DNA from: Microtetraspora malaysiensis
GTDB taxonomy: Bacteria; Actinomycetota; Actinomycetes; Streptosporangiales; Streptosporangiaceae
DNA length: 64,000 bases
Direction: 5' to 3'
NCBI RefSeq assembly: GCF_001528665.1
Contig: NZ_BBYJ01000034.1
Location: 1-64,000, forward strand
Under the pieces are notes generated by a model, which did not search any database, was not told where the DNA came from, and saw only the letters and a list, made by a program, of their open reading frames with translations. This document shows positions 38,382 through 47,993 of this stretch, one piece after another (within the stretch, counting starts at the first letter, position 1; each line of letters begins with the position of its first letter). Both the position numbers and the translations under genes were made by a program.

Positions 38382-39158
38382 TCAGGGGGAGGCGATGCGG
38401 CCGAGGCCGGGCGGGATCTTGCCGGCCGCGGCGCGGTCGAGCAGGAACAGGGTCCGGCGGCTGCCGCGGGCCCCGGCGGCCGGAACCTGGATCGGCCCCG
38501 CCCCCGACAGCGCGAGGTGGACGGCCTGCGCCTTCTCCGCGCCCGCGGCGACGATCCACACCTCGCGCGCGGCCTTGATCGCCGGGAGGGTGAGCGAGAG
38601 GCGGGTGGGCGGCGGCTTCGGTGCCCCGTGCACCGCGACGACCGCGCGCTCCTCCTCGTAGAGGGCGGGCTGCCCGGGGAACAGCGACGCGACGTGGCTG
38701 TCCGGGCCCATGCCGAGCAGCAGCACGTCGAACGACGGAACCGGGCCGTGGTCCTCGGGACGGGAGGCCTTCTCCAGCTCGGCCGCGTAGACCTCGGCCG
38801 CCTCCTCCGCGATCAGCCCGGAGTCCGCCGCCGGCATGGCGTGGACCCGCGCCGGGTCCACGTCCACGTGGTCGAGCAGCGCCGTGCGCGCACCGGTCTC
38901 GTTGCGCTCGGGGTCACCCGCGGGCAGGAACCGCTCGTCGCCCCACCACACGTCGAGGGCACGCCAGTCGATGGCGTCGCGTGCCTTCGACCCGGCGAGC
39001 GCCGCGAGCGTCGCGATGCCGACGGTGCCGCCGGTCAGCACGAGATGGGCCGACCCGCGGGCCGCCTGGGTGTCGGCCAGGCGGGTGATCAGGCGGGCCG
39101 CCACGGCCTGGGCGAGCACCTCCGCGTCGCGGTGGACGATGACGTTGGGGACACTCAC
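38382..39158 (-). CDS. pgl: 6-phosphogluconolactonase
   Basis: The product is 258 residues of the DevB/SOL family. Motifs are VLTGGTVGIATLAAL, the DVWWGDERFLPAGDPERN active-site strand, LLGMGPDSHVASLFPG, and the C-terminal helix. It hydrolyses 6-phosphogluconolactone, the zwf product. GTG start with AGAAGGAACAG upstream. It is the last enzyme gene of the pentose-phosphate run, 41 bases after opcA. Confidence 0.94.
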   Translation of the reverse strand: MSVPNVIVHRDAEVLAQAVAARLITRLADTQAARGSAHLVLTGGTVGIATLAALAGSKARDAIDWRALDVWWGDERFLPAGDPERNETGARTALLDHVDVDPARVHAMPAADSGLIAEEAAEVYAAELEKASRPEDHGPVPSFDVLLLGMGPDSHVASLFPGQPALYEEERAVVAVHGAPKPPPTRLSLTLPAIKAAREVWIVAAGAEKAQAVHLALSGAGPIQVPAAGARGSRRTLFLLDRAAAGKIPPGLGRIASP

Positions 39159-39199
39159 GGCTGTTCCTTCTCCATTGGGGCACTACGGGCGGTTCGGGC

Positions 39200-40114
39200 T
39201 CAGGAGGCCGGGGACTTCGCCAACCACTGGATCGCCGATCCGTAGACGTCGTCCGAGTCCAGCCGGCGCAGCTCCTCGGCGAGCAACTCGGCGGTCGGCC
39301 GGCGGGCCAGGGCGACGCGCCGGTTCGGCTGTCCCGGCCGGGACAGTGTCGCCAGCCGGGCGTCCGTCCTGGAGATCGCCAGCTCGCCGCCCTCGGCGAG
39401 GGTGAGCCGTGCCTCGGTGAGGCCCGGTCCCACGCTCTCGGCCACCTCCACCGAGGCGTTGAGCCGTTCGGAGAGCCAGGCCGCGAGCAGCGGCACGCTG
39501 GGGTTGCCCGCCGCGCCGTACACCGCGCCGGACAGCACCCGCCCGGGAGGCCGGTCGAACGCGGACGCCAGGAGGCTGCGCCACGCCGTGAGCCGCGTCC
39601 AGGCGAGGTCGGTGTCGCCCGGGAGGTAGCCCTTGTGGCGGCCCGCGATGGCGGCCAGGGAGTCGGCCGCCGCCCGGGCGTCGGTGATCCGCCGGGTGGC
39701 GAGCCGGCCCACGGCGTCCTGCGACGGCGCCGGAGGCGCGTCGCCGGGCCACCACGCCACCACCGGCGTGTCGGTCAGCAGCAGCGGGCTGATCACCGAG
39801 TCGGCGTGCTCGGTGAGCCGGCCGTACAGGCGGAGCAGGACGACCTCGCCCGGGGACGACTCGCCCATCCGTACCTCGGCGTCGAGCCGGTCGGGCTCGT
39901 TCGGGTCACGCTTGATGACCGTCAGCACCCGGGAGGGGTGCTCGCGCGCGGCCTCGGTGGCCGCGCGCACGGCGTCGTACTGGCCGGCCTCGTCGCACAC
40001 CACGACAAGGGTGAGCACCATGCCCACCGCCGGCGCGCCCATCTGGTGGCGCAACTGGGTCAGTGTCGACGAGATCTTCGAGGCCGTCGTGTCGGTCAGG
40101 TTGAAGGTGGTCAC
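39200..40114 (-). CDS. opcA: Glucose-6-phosphate dehydrogenase assembly protein OpcA
   Basis: The product is 304 residues with the OpcA layout: N-terminal LTDTTASKISSTLTQLRHQMG, the central PLLLTDTPVVAWWPGDAP stretch, and LAWTRLTAWRSLLASAFD. OpcA is an allosteric or assembly partner of G6PDH in cyanobacteria and actinobacteria. It follows zwf by 16 bases, and the GTG start has GGAAGG upstream. No catalytic site is expected or seen. Confidence 0.94.
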   Translation of the reverse strand: MTTFNLTDTTASKISSTLTQLRHQMGAPAVGMVLTLVVVCDEAGQYDAVRAATEAAREHPSRVLTVIKRDPNEPDRLDAEVRMGESSPGEVVLLRLYGRLTEHADSVISPLLLTDTPVVAWWPGDAPPAPSQDAVGRLATRRITDARAAADSLAAIAGRHKGYLPGDTDLAWTRLTAWRSLLASAFDRPPGRVLSGAVYGAAGNPSVPLLAAWLSERLNASVEVAESVGPGLTEARLTLAEGGELAISRTDARLATLSRPGQPNRRVALARRPTAELLAEELRRLDSDDVYGSAIQWLAKSPAS

Positions 40115-40130
40115 GGCGCCTTCCGTTCAC

Positions 40131-41846
40131 TCACAGCCGTCGCCACACGCGCCCGTCACGCGTGATCATGGCGTCGGCGGACGGCGGGCCCCATGTGCCC
40201 GCGGGATAGCCCTCAGGACGGCCGGAGGCCGCCCAGTGCTCCTCGATCGGGTCGAGGATCTTCCACGACAGCTCGACCTCGGCCTGGTGCGGGAACAGGG
40301 GCGGATCCCCGATGAGGACGTCGAGCAGCAGCCGCTCGTACGCCTCCGGGGAGGACTCCATGAACGACTCGCCGTAGGCGAAGTCCATGCTGACGTCCCT
40401 GACCTCCATGGCGGTGCCCGGCACCTTCGAGCCGAAGCGCACGGTGATCCCCTCGTCCGGCTGGACGCGGATCACCAGGGCGTTCTGCCCGAGTATCTCG
40501 GTGTCGGTCGAGCTGAACGGCAGGTGCGGCGCCCGCTGGAACACCACCGCCACCTCGGTGACCCTGCGGCCGAGCCGCTTGCCGGTGCGCAGGTAGAAGG
40601 GGACGCCCGCCCAGCGGCGGTTGGCCACCTCCAGCCTGACGGCGGCGTAGGTCTCGGTGATGGAGTCCGGCGAGATGCCCTCCTCCTCCAGGTAGCCGGC
40701 CACCGACTCGCCGCCCTGCCAGCCCGCGGTGTACTGCCCGCGCGCGGTGCCGAGCGACAGGTCGGCCGGCAGCCGGACCGAGCGGAGCACCTTCTCCTTC
40801 TCGCGCCGCAGCGAGTCGGCGTCGAAGGACGTGGGGTCCTCCATCGCGACCAGGGCGAGCAGCTGAAGGAGGTGGTTCTGGATCACGTCGCGGGCGGCGC
40901 CGATGCCGTCGTAGTATCCGGCCCGGCCGCCGATGCCGATGTCCTCGGCCATCGTGATCTGGACGTGGTCCACGTAGCCGCGGTTCCAGATCGGCTCGTA
41001 CAGCGTGTTCGCGAACCGCAGGGCCAGGATGTTCTGGACGGTCTCCTTGCCCAGGTAGTGGTCGATGCGGAAGACCGACTTCTCCGGGAACACCGCGCTG
41101 GTGATCGCGTTGAGCTCGCGGGCGGTCTTGAGGTCGCGGCCGAACGGCTTCTCGATGACCACCCGGCGCCAGGCGCCCTCGGGGGCGTTGGCCAGGTTGG
41201 TCCGCTTGAGCTGCTCCACGACCACCGGGAAGAACTTCGGCGGGACCGACAGGTAGAACGCGTAGTTCCCGCCGGTGCCGCGCGTCTCGTCGATCTCCTT
41301 GAGCATCATCGCGAGCACGTCGAAGGCGCCGTCGTCGCTGAACTCGCCGGGGCAGAAGTGGATGCCCTCGGCGATCTGCCGCCAGACCTCCTCGCGGAAC
41401 GGCGTCCGCGCGTGCTCCTTCACCGACTCGTACGTCACCTGGGCGAAGTCCTCGTGCGCCCAGTCGCGGCGGGCGAAGCCGACCAGGGAGAACCCCGGCG
41501 GCAGCAGGCCGCGGTTGCCCAGGTCGTAGATCGCCGGGAGCAGCTTCTTCTTCGCGAGGTCGCCGGTCACACCAAACAGGACGAGCACGCAGGGGCCGGC
41601 CACCCGGGGCAGCCGCTTGTCGCGCGGGTCCCGCAGCGGGTTCGCCACGCCCTCCTCGTCGGCGGCCAGGCCGAGGGCGGCCGCCAGGTCACGCTCCTCC
41701 GATGTCTCCGACATCTCGGACACGTCGGGCACCCGCCCGCCGTCGTGTGTCTCCGCCGGGCCGGCCGGCCCGGCCGCCGCCGGGACGTCAGGCGTCCCGG
41801 CGGCGGCCTGCGCCGTCTCGGCTGGGCGGTTGTCCCGCTTACCCAT
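40131..41846 (-). CDS. zwf: Glucose-6-phosphate 1-dehydrogenase with N-terminal extension
   Basis: The product is 571 residues. The dehydrogenase core starts near residue 60-85 (LFGVTGDLAKKKLLPAIYDLG, the NADP site), then RVVIEKPFGRDL, and the active-site RIDHYLGKETVQNILALRFAN with catalytic His. The end (WKILDPIEEHW) is normal. The first 60-75 residues are an Ala/Pro/Glu-rich, probably disordered extension not needed for catalysis. The ATG at 41846 is supported by GAGGAG seven bases ahead, so the extension is likely translated. Its stop lies 16 bases before opcA, its assembly partner. Confidence 0.95.
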   Translation of the reverse strand: MGKRDNRPAETAQAAAGTPDVPAAAGPAGPAETHDGGRVPDVSEMSETSEERDLAAALGLAADEEGVANPLRDPRDKRLPRVAGPCVLVLFGVTGDLAKKKLLPAIYDLGNRGLLPPGFSLVGFARRDWAHEDFAQVTYESVKEHARTPFREEVWRQIAEGIHFCPGEFSDDGAFDVLAMMLKEIDETRGTGGNYAFYLSVPPKFFPVVVEQLKRTNLANAPEGAWRRVVIEKPFGRDLKTARELNAITSAVFPEKSVFRIDHYLGKETVQNILALRFANTLYEPIWNRGYVDHVQITMAEDIGIGGRAGYYDGIGAARDVIQNHLLQLLALVAMEDPTSFDADSLRREKEKVLRSVRLPADLSLGTARGQYTAGWQGGESVAGYLEEEGISPDSITETYAAVRLEVANRRWAGVPFYLRTGKRLGRRVTEVAVVFQRAPHLPFSSTDTEILGQNALVIRVQPDEGITVRFGSKVPGTAMEVRDVSMDFAYGESFMESSPEAYERLLLDVLIGDPPLFPHQAEVELSWKILDPIEEHWAASGRPEGYPAGTWGPPSADAMITRDGRVWRRL

Positions 41847-41894
41847 CGGATCTCCTCGCCCTGCGGCTCGTGGCCAGTGGCGTGCTCATCGAGG

Positions 41895-43520
41895 TCAGAG
41901 CTCCTCCGCCACCGACAGCAGGTGCCTGACGCCGGCCACCCGGTCGGTGAGGTGCAGGCGCACCGCCGGACGGCCCCGCGAGGCCAGCGCCCCGAAGTCG
42001 CCCAGGGCCTGGGCGAGCTGGAGCCGGCCCAGGGTGTACGGCTTGCCGGGCACCTCGACGTCCTCGGTGACCGCGCCGGTGATCTGCAGGAAAACGCCCA
42101 CCTCCGGACCGCCCTTGTGGAACTGGCCGGTCGAGTGGAGGAAGCGCGGTCCCCAGCCGAACGTGACCGCGTGGTCGGTCCGGTAGTCGAGCAGCGCCCG
42201 CAGCGTGGCCGGATCGGCCGCCGCCCACGCCTCGGTCAGCTCCTCGAACGAGGCGTCGCCGACCCGGGCCGCGTCGAACGCCGCCTCCCGGTCCAGGTAC
42301 GCCATGACCGAGAGGTAGCCGTGCTTCGGGATCGCCCGCAGCAGCCACGTCAGCACGTCCGCCAGGTTCTTCGGGCCGCCGGGCACGTCGCCGTAGACCT
42401 CGACCGGGCCGTCGGTGAGGAGCGGCGTGCCGGTCGGCAGCGGCCCGTCGCCCGCCTCGCTCAGGATGCGGGTGGTGTTCTCCTTGGACTCGGCGACGTT
42501 CGGCTGGTTGAACGGGTCGATCCCGAGCAGCCGGCCGGCGATCGCCGTGGCGTACTCCCAGACGAGGAACTGCGCGCCCAGCGGGCCGTCCACCGAGGTG
42601 CCGCTGTCCCGGCCGATGTTCACCAGGAACTGGTCCCCGGCCTCGGCCGCCTCGGCGCCGACGACGGGCAGGATGCCCGTGCCCGACTTGCCGGTCGACT
42701 CCGCGATGAGCTGCTCGATCCAGTCGGGGAGCCCGTTGATGTCGGTCATGCTGTCGCGCAGGACCATCTTGTCGCGCCCCGCGAGCGCCTCCGCGCCGAG
42801 CAGCACGCCCAGGTCGAGGCCCGGGTTGCCGTCGTCGTGGGACAGCAGCGGCGCGACCGCCGCCGCGTCGTCGAGCAGCCGCGCGATGTCGGCGCCGGCG
42901 AGAGCGCTCGGCACCAGCCCGAACGCGCTGAGCGCGCTGTAGCGGCCCCCGACGTTCGGGTCGGCCAGCACGACCTGGTAGCCCGCCTCGATGGCCGACT
43001 GCTCCAGCGGAGAGCCGGGATCGGTCACCACGACGATGCGGTCGGCCGGGTCGATCCCGGCCTCGCGGAACGCCTTCTCGTAGATCCGCCGGTGGCTGTC
43101 GGTCTCGACGGTGCCGCCGCTCTTGCTGGCGACGACCAGCAGCGTGCGCTCCAGGCGGTCCGCCAGCGCCCGCCGGACCTGCCCGGGGTCGGTGGTGTCG
43201 AGCACGGTCAGCGGGACGTCCTCGGTGGCGCAGATCACCTCCGGGGCCAGCGACGAGCCGCCCATCCCGGCCAGTACGACGTGGTCGAGGCCCTCCGCGC
43301 GCGCCTTCTCGACGAGCTTGGTGATCTCGGGCAACAGCTCCCTGCTGGTGAGGGGGAGCTTCAGCCAGCCGAGGCGGACGGCCGCCTCGGTCCTGGCCTC
43401 GGACCCCCACAGGCCGGGGTCGCCGGCGGCCAGCGCCGCCGGCACCCCCTCCGCCACCAGCTTCTCCCGGAGGGCGCGTACGCTCTCCGGCTCCGGGCCG
43501 AGAGTTACCTCGATGGTCAT
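41895..43520 (-). CDS. pgi: Glucose-6-phosphate isomerase (actinobacterial type)
   Basis: The product is 541 residues. SIS-domain motifs are visible: HVVLAGMGGSSLAPEVI, LLVVASKSGGTVETDSHRRI and VVVTDPGSPLEQSA, with the catalytic-side GILPVVGAEAAEAGDQFLVNIG and LGIDPFNQPNVAESKE further on. It interconverts glucose-6- and fructose-6-phosphate and links the pathway to glycolysis. The ATG begins one base after the tal stop (TGAGATG), so the two are coupled. This divergent type is the usual one next to tal in actinomycetes. Confidence 0.92.
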   Translation of the reverse strand: MTIEVTLGPEPESVRALREKLVAEGVPAALAAGDPGLWGSEARTEAAVRLGWLKLPLTSRELLPEITKLVEKARAEGLDHVVLAGMGGSSLAPEVICATEDVPLTVLDTTDPGQVRRALADRLERTLLVVASKSGGTVETDSHRRIYEKAFREAGIDPADRIVVVTDPGSPLEQSAIEAGYQVVLADPNVGGRYSALSAFGLVPSALAGADIARLLDDAAAVAPLLSHDDGNPGLDLGVLLGAEALAGRDKMVLRDSMTDINGLPDWIEQLIAESTGKSGTGILPVVGAEAAEAGDQFLVNIGRDSGTSVDGPLGAQFLVWEYATAIAGRLLGIDPFNQPNVAESKENTTRILSEAGDGPLPTGTPLLTDGPVEVYGDVPGGPKNLADVLTWLLRAIPKHGYLSVMAYLDREAAFDAARVGDASFEELTEAWAAADPATLRALLDYRTDHAVTFGWGPRFLHSTGQFHKGGPEVGVFLQITGAVTEDVEVPGKPYTLGRLQLAQALGDFGALASRGRPAVRLHLTDRVAGVRHLLSVAEEL

Positions 43521-43521
43521 C

Positions 43522-44625
43522 TCAGGCCTTCCCGAGCTCGGCGGTCACAGTCTCCAGGAGCTCCTTCCAGGAGACCTCGAACTTGTCCACGCCCTCGCTC
43601 TCGAGCACCCGTACGACGTCGTCGTAGTCGACGCCGGCCTCCTTGAGCGCGGCCATGGTGTTCCACGCCTGCTCGTAGAAGGGACGGATCGTGTCGCCCG
43701 AGATCTTCCCGTGGTCGGCGACCGCGTCGAGCGTCTTCTCCGGCATCGTGTTGACCGTGCCCGCCGTGACGAGCTGGTCCACGTACAGCGTGTCCGGGTA
43801 GTCGGGGTTCTTCACACCGGTCGAGGCCCACAGCGGGCGCTGCGGCCGGGCGCCCGCCGCGCGCAGCGCCTGCCAGCGCGGGCTCGCCATGATCTCCTCG
43901 AACGCGGCGAACGCGAGCCGCGCGTTGGCCACGGCGGCCTTGCCCTTCAGCGCGGCCGCCTCGGGCGTGCCGACGCGGTCGAGGCGGGCGTCGATCTCGG
44001 AGTCCACCCGGCTGACGAAGAACGAGGCGACCGACTCGATGGCGGCGAGGTTGACGCCGTTCGCCTTGGCCTTCTCCAGGCCCTCCAGCCAGGCGTCCAT
44101 GACTGCGCGGTAGCGCTCGAGGGAGAAGATCAGCGTGACGTTGACGCTGATGCCCTCCGCGAGGCACTGCGTGATCGCGGGCAGGCCCTCGACGGTCGCC
44201 GGGATCTTGATGAACAGGTTGGGCCGGTCGACCAGCCACCAAAGCGCGCGGGCCTCGGCGATCGTCCGCTCCGTGTCCCGGGCCAGGCGCGGGTCGACCT
44301 CGATGGAGACCCGGCCGTCCACGCCGTTCGTCGCGTTGAAGACCGGGCGCAGCACGTCGGCGGCCCAGCGGATGTCGAACGTGGTGATCGACCGGACCGC
44401 CTCATCGACCGAGACGCCCCGCACCCGCAGGTCGTGGAGCTGCGCGTCGTACGCGTCGCCCTTGGTCAGGGCCGCCGCGAAGATCGTGGGGTTGGAGGTG
44501 ACGCCCACGACCTGCTTGTCCCGGATCAGGGCGGCAAGATTGCCGGTGCGCAGGCGATCACGGCTGATGTCGTCCAGCCAGATCGACACGCCGGCCCCGG
44601 TGAGGCGCTTCAGGTTCTCGCTCAT
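43522..44625 (-). CDS. tal: Transaldolase
   Basis: The product is 367 residues. The N-terminus [17 protein letters not shown] and [13 protein letters not shown] are type-specific, and [37 protein letters not shown] contains the Schiff-base Lys; [24 protein letters not shown] follows. It transfers a dihydroxyacetone unit between sugar phosphates. The ATG at 44625 has GAGGAG immediately upstream; the longer frame to 44793 is not supported. It starts 7 bases after tkt ends. Confidence 0.95.
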   Translation of the reverse strand: MSENLKRLTGAGVSIWLDDISRDRLRTGNLAALIRDKQVVGVTSNPTIFAAALTKGDAYDAQLHDLRVRGVSVDEAVRSITTFDIRWAADVLRPVFNATNGVDGRVSIEVDPRLARDTERTIAEARALWWLVDRPNLFIKIPATVEGLPAITQCLAEGISVNVTLIFSLERYRAVMDAWLEGLEKAKANGVNLAAIESVASFFVSRVDSEIDARLDRVGTPEAAALKGKAAVANARLAFAAFEEIMASPRWQALRAAGARPQRPLWASTGVKNPDYPDTLYVDQLVTAGTVNTMPEKTLDAVADHGKISGDTIRPFYEQAWNTMAALKEAGVDYDDVVRVLESEGVDKFEVSWKELLETVTAELGKA

Positions 44626-44632
44626 GATCTCC

Positions 44633-46735
44633 TCAGTTTCCGGTCGTCTCGCCCTTGTCGGCCCCCGTCTTGGCGAGGCTCGCCTTGGCGGCGGCCACCA
44701 CACGGTCGGCGGTGAGGCCGAACTGCTCGAACATGGTCCTGTACGGCGCGGAGGCGCCGAAGTGCTCAAGGCTGAGCACTGCCCCCGCATCACCGACGAA
44801 CTCGTGCCAGCCGAGGGAGATTCCCGCCTCGACGGCGACCCGGGCGCGGACCGCCGGGGGCAGCACGGACTGCTGGTAGGCGGCGTCCTGGGCGCGGAAC
44901 CACTCGACGCACGGCATCGACACGACCCGGGTCGGGACGCCCTGCTCCTCCAGGATCCGGCGGGCGCCGACGGCCAGCTCGACCTCGCTGCCCGTGGCGA
45001 TGATCACGACGGCGGGCTGGCCGGTGGAGGCGTCCTGCAGGATGTAGCCGCCGCGCGCGACCCGGTCCGCGTCGCCGGTGCCCTCGTAGACCGGCAGGTT
45101 CTGCCGGGTCAGTGCGAGCGCCGCCGGGCGGTCGGTGTGCTCCAGGATCACCTTCCAGGCCGCGGCCGTCTCGTTGGCGTCGGCCGGGCGCACCACGTCG
45201 AGGCCCGGGATCGCGCGCAGCGACCACAGGTGCTCGATCGGCTGGTGGGTCGGGCCGTCCTCGCCGAGGCCGATCGAGTCGTGCGTCCACACGTAGGTCA
45301 CCGGCAGCTTCATCAGCGCGGCGAGCCGGACCGCCGGACGCATGTAGTCGCTGAAGACGAGGAAGGTGCCGCCGTACGGGCGGGTGCCGTTGTGCAGGGC
45401 GATGCCGTTGAGGATGGCGCCCATGCCGTGCTCGCGGATGCCGAAGTGCAGCGTGCGGCCGTACTTGTTGCCCGGGAACTCGTGGGTCTGGTACTCGTCC
45501 GGGATGAAGGACGGCTCGCCCTTCATCGTGGTGTTGTTGGAGTCGGCGAGGTCGGCGGAGCCACCCCACAGCTCGGGCAGCACCGGCGCGAGGGCGCTCA
45601 GGACCTCGCCGGACGCCTTGCGGGTGGCGATGGAGGAACCGACCTCGAACGACGGCAGCGCCTTGGACCAGCCGTTCGGCAGGTGGCGGGCCGAGATCCG
45701 GTCGAACAGCTCGGCGCGCTCGGGGTTGTCCGCCCGCCAGCTCTGGTAGCCCTTGTCCCACTCGGCGCGCAGCTCGCGGCCGCGCGTGACGACCTCCCTG
45801 GCGTGGTCGAGGACGTCCGCCGGGACCTGGAAGGTCTGCTCGGGGTCGAGGCCGAGCACCCGCTTGGTGGCGGCGACCTCCGCGTCGCCCAGCGCCGCGC
45901 CGTGGATCTTGCCGGTGTTCTGCTTGTTCGGCGCGGGCCAGCCGATGATGGTGCGGAGCTTGATGAACGTCGGCCGATCGGTCTCCGCGCGGGCCGCCTC
46001 AAGCGCGTCGTACAGCGCCTGGACGTCCTCCTTGTACTCCCCGGTCGCGGTCCAGTCGACCTCGAGGACCTGCCAGCCGTACGCCTCGTAGCGCTTGGCG
46101 ATGTCCTCCGACAGGGCGATCTGGGTGTCGTCCTCGATCGAGATGTGGTTGGAGTCGAAGACGACCGCGAGGTTGCCCAGCTTCTGGTGGCCGGCGAGGG
46201 CGCTGACCTCGTGGCTGATGCCCTCTTCGATGTCGCCCTCGGAGGCGATGCACCAGATCATGTGGTCGAACGGCGACGTCCCCGGAGCCGCGTCCGGGTC
46301 GAACAGGCCGCGCTCGCGGCGGGCCGCCATGGCCATGCCGACCGCGTTGCCGATGCCCTGGCCGAGCGGGCCGGTGGTGGTCTCCACGCCGACGGTGTGG
46401 CCGTACTCGGGGTGGCCGGGGGTGAGACTGCCCCACTGCCGCAGCGCCTTGAGGTCCTCCAGGCCCAGGCCGTACCCGGACAGGTAGAGCTGGATGTAAA
46501 GGGTCAGGCTGCTGTGACCACAGGAAAGGACGAACCGGTCGCGGCCCGCCCACTTGGCGTCGCACGGGTCATGCCGCAGGACTCGCTGGAAAAGGAGATA
46601 GGCCGCGGGAGCCAAGCTCATCGCAGTTCCGGGGTGACCTGAGCCGGCCTTCTCGACCGCGTCCATGGCGAGTGCTCGCACCACGTCGACCGCGCGCCGG
46701 TCGAGGTCGGTCCACTCAAGGCTTGCGCTGCTCAA
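44633..46735 (-). CDS. tkt: Transketolase
   Basis: The product is 700 residues. The ThDP site is [30 protein letters not shown]; the start [21 protein letters not shown] carries the early His, and [17 protein letters not shown] with [21 protein letters not shown] belongs to the pyrimidine domain. The TTG at 46735 is chosen because GAGGGG lies nine bases upstream and the protein then begins at [16 protein letters not shown]. Upstream starts at 46759 (ATG) and 46789 (GTG) lack ribosome sites. A -10 (TAGGGT on the minus strand, 46793-46798) gives a leader of about 50 bases. It is first in the tkt-tal-pgi-zwf-opcA-pgl operon. Confidence 0.95.
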   Translation of the reverse strand: MSSASLEWTDLDRRAVDVVRALAMDAVEKAGSGHPGTAMSLAPAAYLLFQRVLRHDPCDAKWAGRDRFVLSCGHSSLTLYIQLYLSGYGLGLEDLKALRQWGSLTPGHPEYGHTVGVETTTGPLGQGIGNAVGMAMAARRERGLFDPDAAPGTSPFDHMIWCIASEGDIEEGISHEVSALAGHQKLGNLAVVFDSNHISIEDDTQIALSEDIAKRYEAYGWQVLEVDWTATGEYKEDVQALYDALEAARAETDRPTFIKLRTIIGWPAPNKQNTGKIHGAALGDAEVAATKRVLGLDPEQTFQVPADVLDHAREVVTRGRELRAEWDKGYQSWRADNPERAELFDRISARHLPNGWSKALPSFEVGSSIATRKASGEVLSALAPVLPELWGGSADLADSNNTTMKGEPSFIPDEYQTHEFPGNKYGRTLHFGIREHGMGAILNGIALHNGTRPYGGTFLVFSDYMRPAVRLAALMKLPVTYVWTHDSIGLGEDGPTHQPIEHLWSLRAIPGLDVVRPADANETAAAWKVILEHTDRPAALALTRQNLPVYEGTGDADRVARGGYILQDASTGQPAVVIIATGSEVELAVGARRILEEQGVPTRVVSMPCVEWFRAQDAAYQQSVLPPAVRARVAVEAGISLGWHEFVGDAGAVLSLEHFGASAPYRTMFEQFGLTADRVVAAAKASLAKTGADKGETTGN

Positions 46736-47017
46736 CTGCTGATTCCCCTCTACGTTCATTGCGCCGGATTTGGCATTTCCCGCCCACACGGGACCCTAAC
46801 GGGTCGGCGCTCCTACCGTTCGGTAGACCACCGCCGTACCGGCTGTCCGGTGCGGCGAGCAGGGCGTACCGGCGGGGTCGCGAAGGCGCCCCTCCCGGCC
46901 CCAGTTCAGGGACCATCGGTTCTCCCGACTACAGTGAGTCCTCAAGTGCCTGGCTCCTGCCTGGAGATCCGCTCAATTCAGAGGTTACGCGTTGACCCCG
47001 CACACGCTGGAAGCGCC
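46736..47017. other. Divergent regulatory region between tkt and ctaB
   Basis: No gene is seen in these 282 bases. They contain the tkt -10 box (46793-46798, minus), a 14-bp palindrome that covers the tkt -35 position, and a candidate ctaB -10 (TACAGT, 46930-46935, plus). Confidence 0.6.
46813..46826. promoter_or_regulatory. 14-bp palindromic operator candidate (TetR-like)
   Basis: CTACCGTTCGGTAG is a perfect palindrome. It covers the expected -35 position of the tkt promoter, so a bound protein would block tkt. The ACCGnnCGGT core is common among TetR-family sites. No regulator gene is adjacent. Confidence 0.5.
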
Positions 47018-47968
47018 TTGACGGTGCTGACGAAGATGGAATCGGTGCCCCCGCTCGGAACGGCGGTGGCGACCGCGCCGCGCTCCCTGGGCGCGCTTGT
47101 GCGGGCGTACGTCGCGCTCACCAAGCCGCGGATCATCGAGCTGCTGCTGATCACAACCCTCCCCGTCATGTTCCTTGCCGCGCGCGGCCTGCCGCCGTTG
47201 TGGACCGCCATCGCGACGATGGTCTTCGGCACGCTGTCCGCGGGCAGCGCCAACGTGCTGAACTGCTACATCGACCGGGACATCGACAAGACGATGCGGC
47301 GCACCCGCCGCCGTCCCCTGGCCAAGTCGGAGGTCTCCCCGGCGGGCGCGCTGGTCTTCGGCGTGGTTCTCGGCGTCATCTCCACCGTCGGCCTCGGCCT
47401 GGCCGTGAACTGGCTCGCCGCCGCGCTGTCGCTGGGCGCGATCCTTTTCTACGTCCTCGTCTATTCGATGGTGCTCAAGCGCCGCACCGTCCAGAACATC
47501 GTCTGGGGCGGCATCGCGGGCTGCATGCCCGTGCTGATCGGCTGGGCGGGCATCACCGGCAGCCTCTCCTGGGCCCCCGTCGTGCTGTTCGGTGTGGTGT
47601 TCTTCTGGACGCCGCCGCACACGTGGACGCTGGCCATGCGCTACCGCGAGGACTACGCCTCGGTGGACGTGCCGATGCTGCCGGTCGTCGCGACCGAGCG
47701 CCGCGTGGTGCGCGAGGTCATCGCCTACACCTGGGCGACCGTCCTGTGCTCGCTGCTGCTGTGGCCGGTGGCCGGGACCTCGCTGCTGTACCCGGCCGTC
47801 GCCGCCGTCCTCGGCGCCGCCTGCCTGTGGGAGGTCTACCGCCTGCTCGGCCGGCTCAACGCGGGCAAGACCGGGGTGGACCTGCGCCCGATGCGCTTCT
47901 TCCACTGGTCGAACATCTACCTCGCCCTGCTGTTCCTCACCGTCGCGGTCGACTCGCTCCTGGTCTGA
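47018..47968 (+). CDS. ctaB: Protoheme IX farnesyltransferase (heme O synthase)
   Basis: The product is 316 residues with about nine membrane segments. The prenyltransferase motif [28 protein letters not shown] holds the Asp-rich Mg2+ site, and [23 protein letters not shown] plus [30 protein letters not shown] complete the family pattern. It makes heme O from heme B for aa3 oxidase. The start is uncertain: the TTG at 47018 has GGAAG four or five bases upstream; an ATG at 47036 is possible. It is divergent from tkt. Its pathway partner ctaA lies about 8 kb away. Confidence 0.92.
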   Translation: MTVLTKMESVPPLGTAVATAPRSLGALVRAYVALTKPRIIELLLITTLPVMFLAARGLPPLWTAIATMVFGTLSAGSANVLNCYIDRDIDKTMRRTRRRPLAKSEVSPAGALVFGVVLGVISTVGLGLAVNWLAAALSLGAILFYVLVYSMVLKRRTVQNIVWGGIAGCMPVLIGWAGITGSLSWAPVVLFGVVFFWTPPHTWTLAMRYREDYASVDVPMLPVVATERRVVREVIAYTWATVLCSLLLWPVAGTSLLYPAVAAVLGAACLWEVYRLLGRLNAGKTGVDLRPMRFFHWSNIYLALLFLTVAVDSLLV

Positions 47969-47993
47969 CCGGGAGCGGAGGCCCGCGCCCCGC

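Noticed and set aside
39633-43646. 1337-residue plus-strand frame over opcA, zwf and pgi
   Set aside because: Antisense of three clearly conserved genes; no domain is recognisable.
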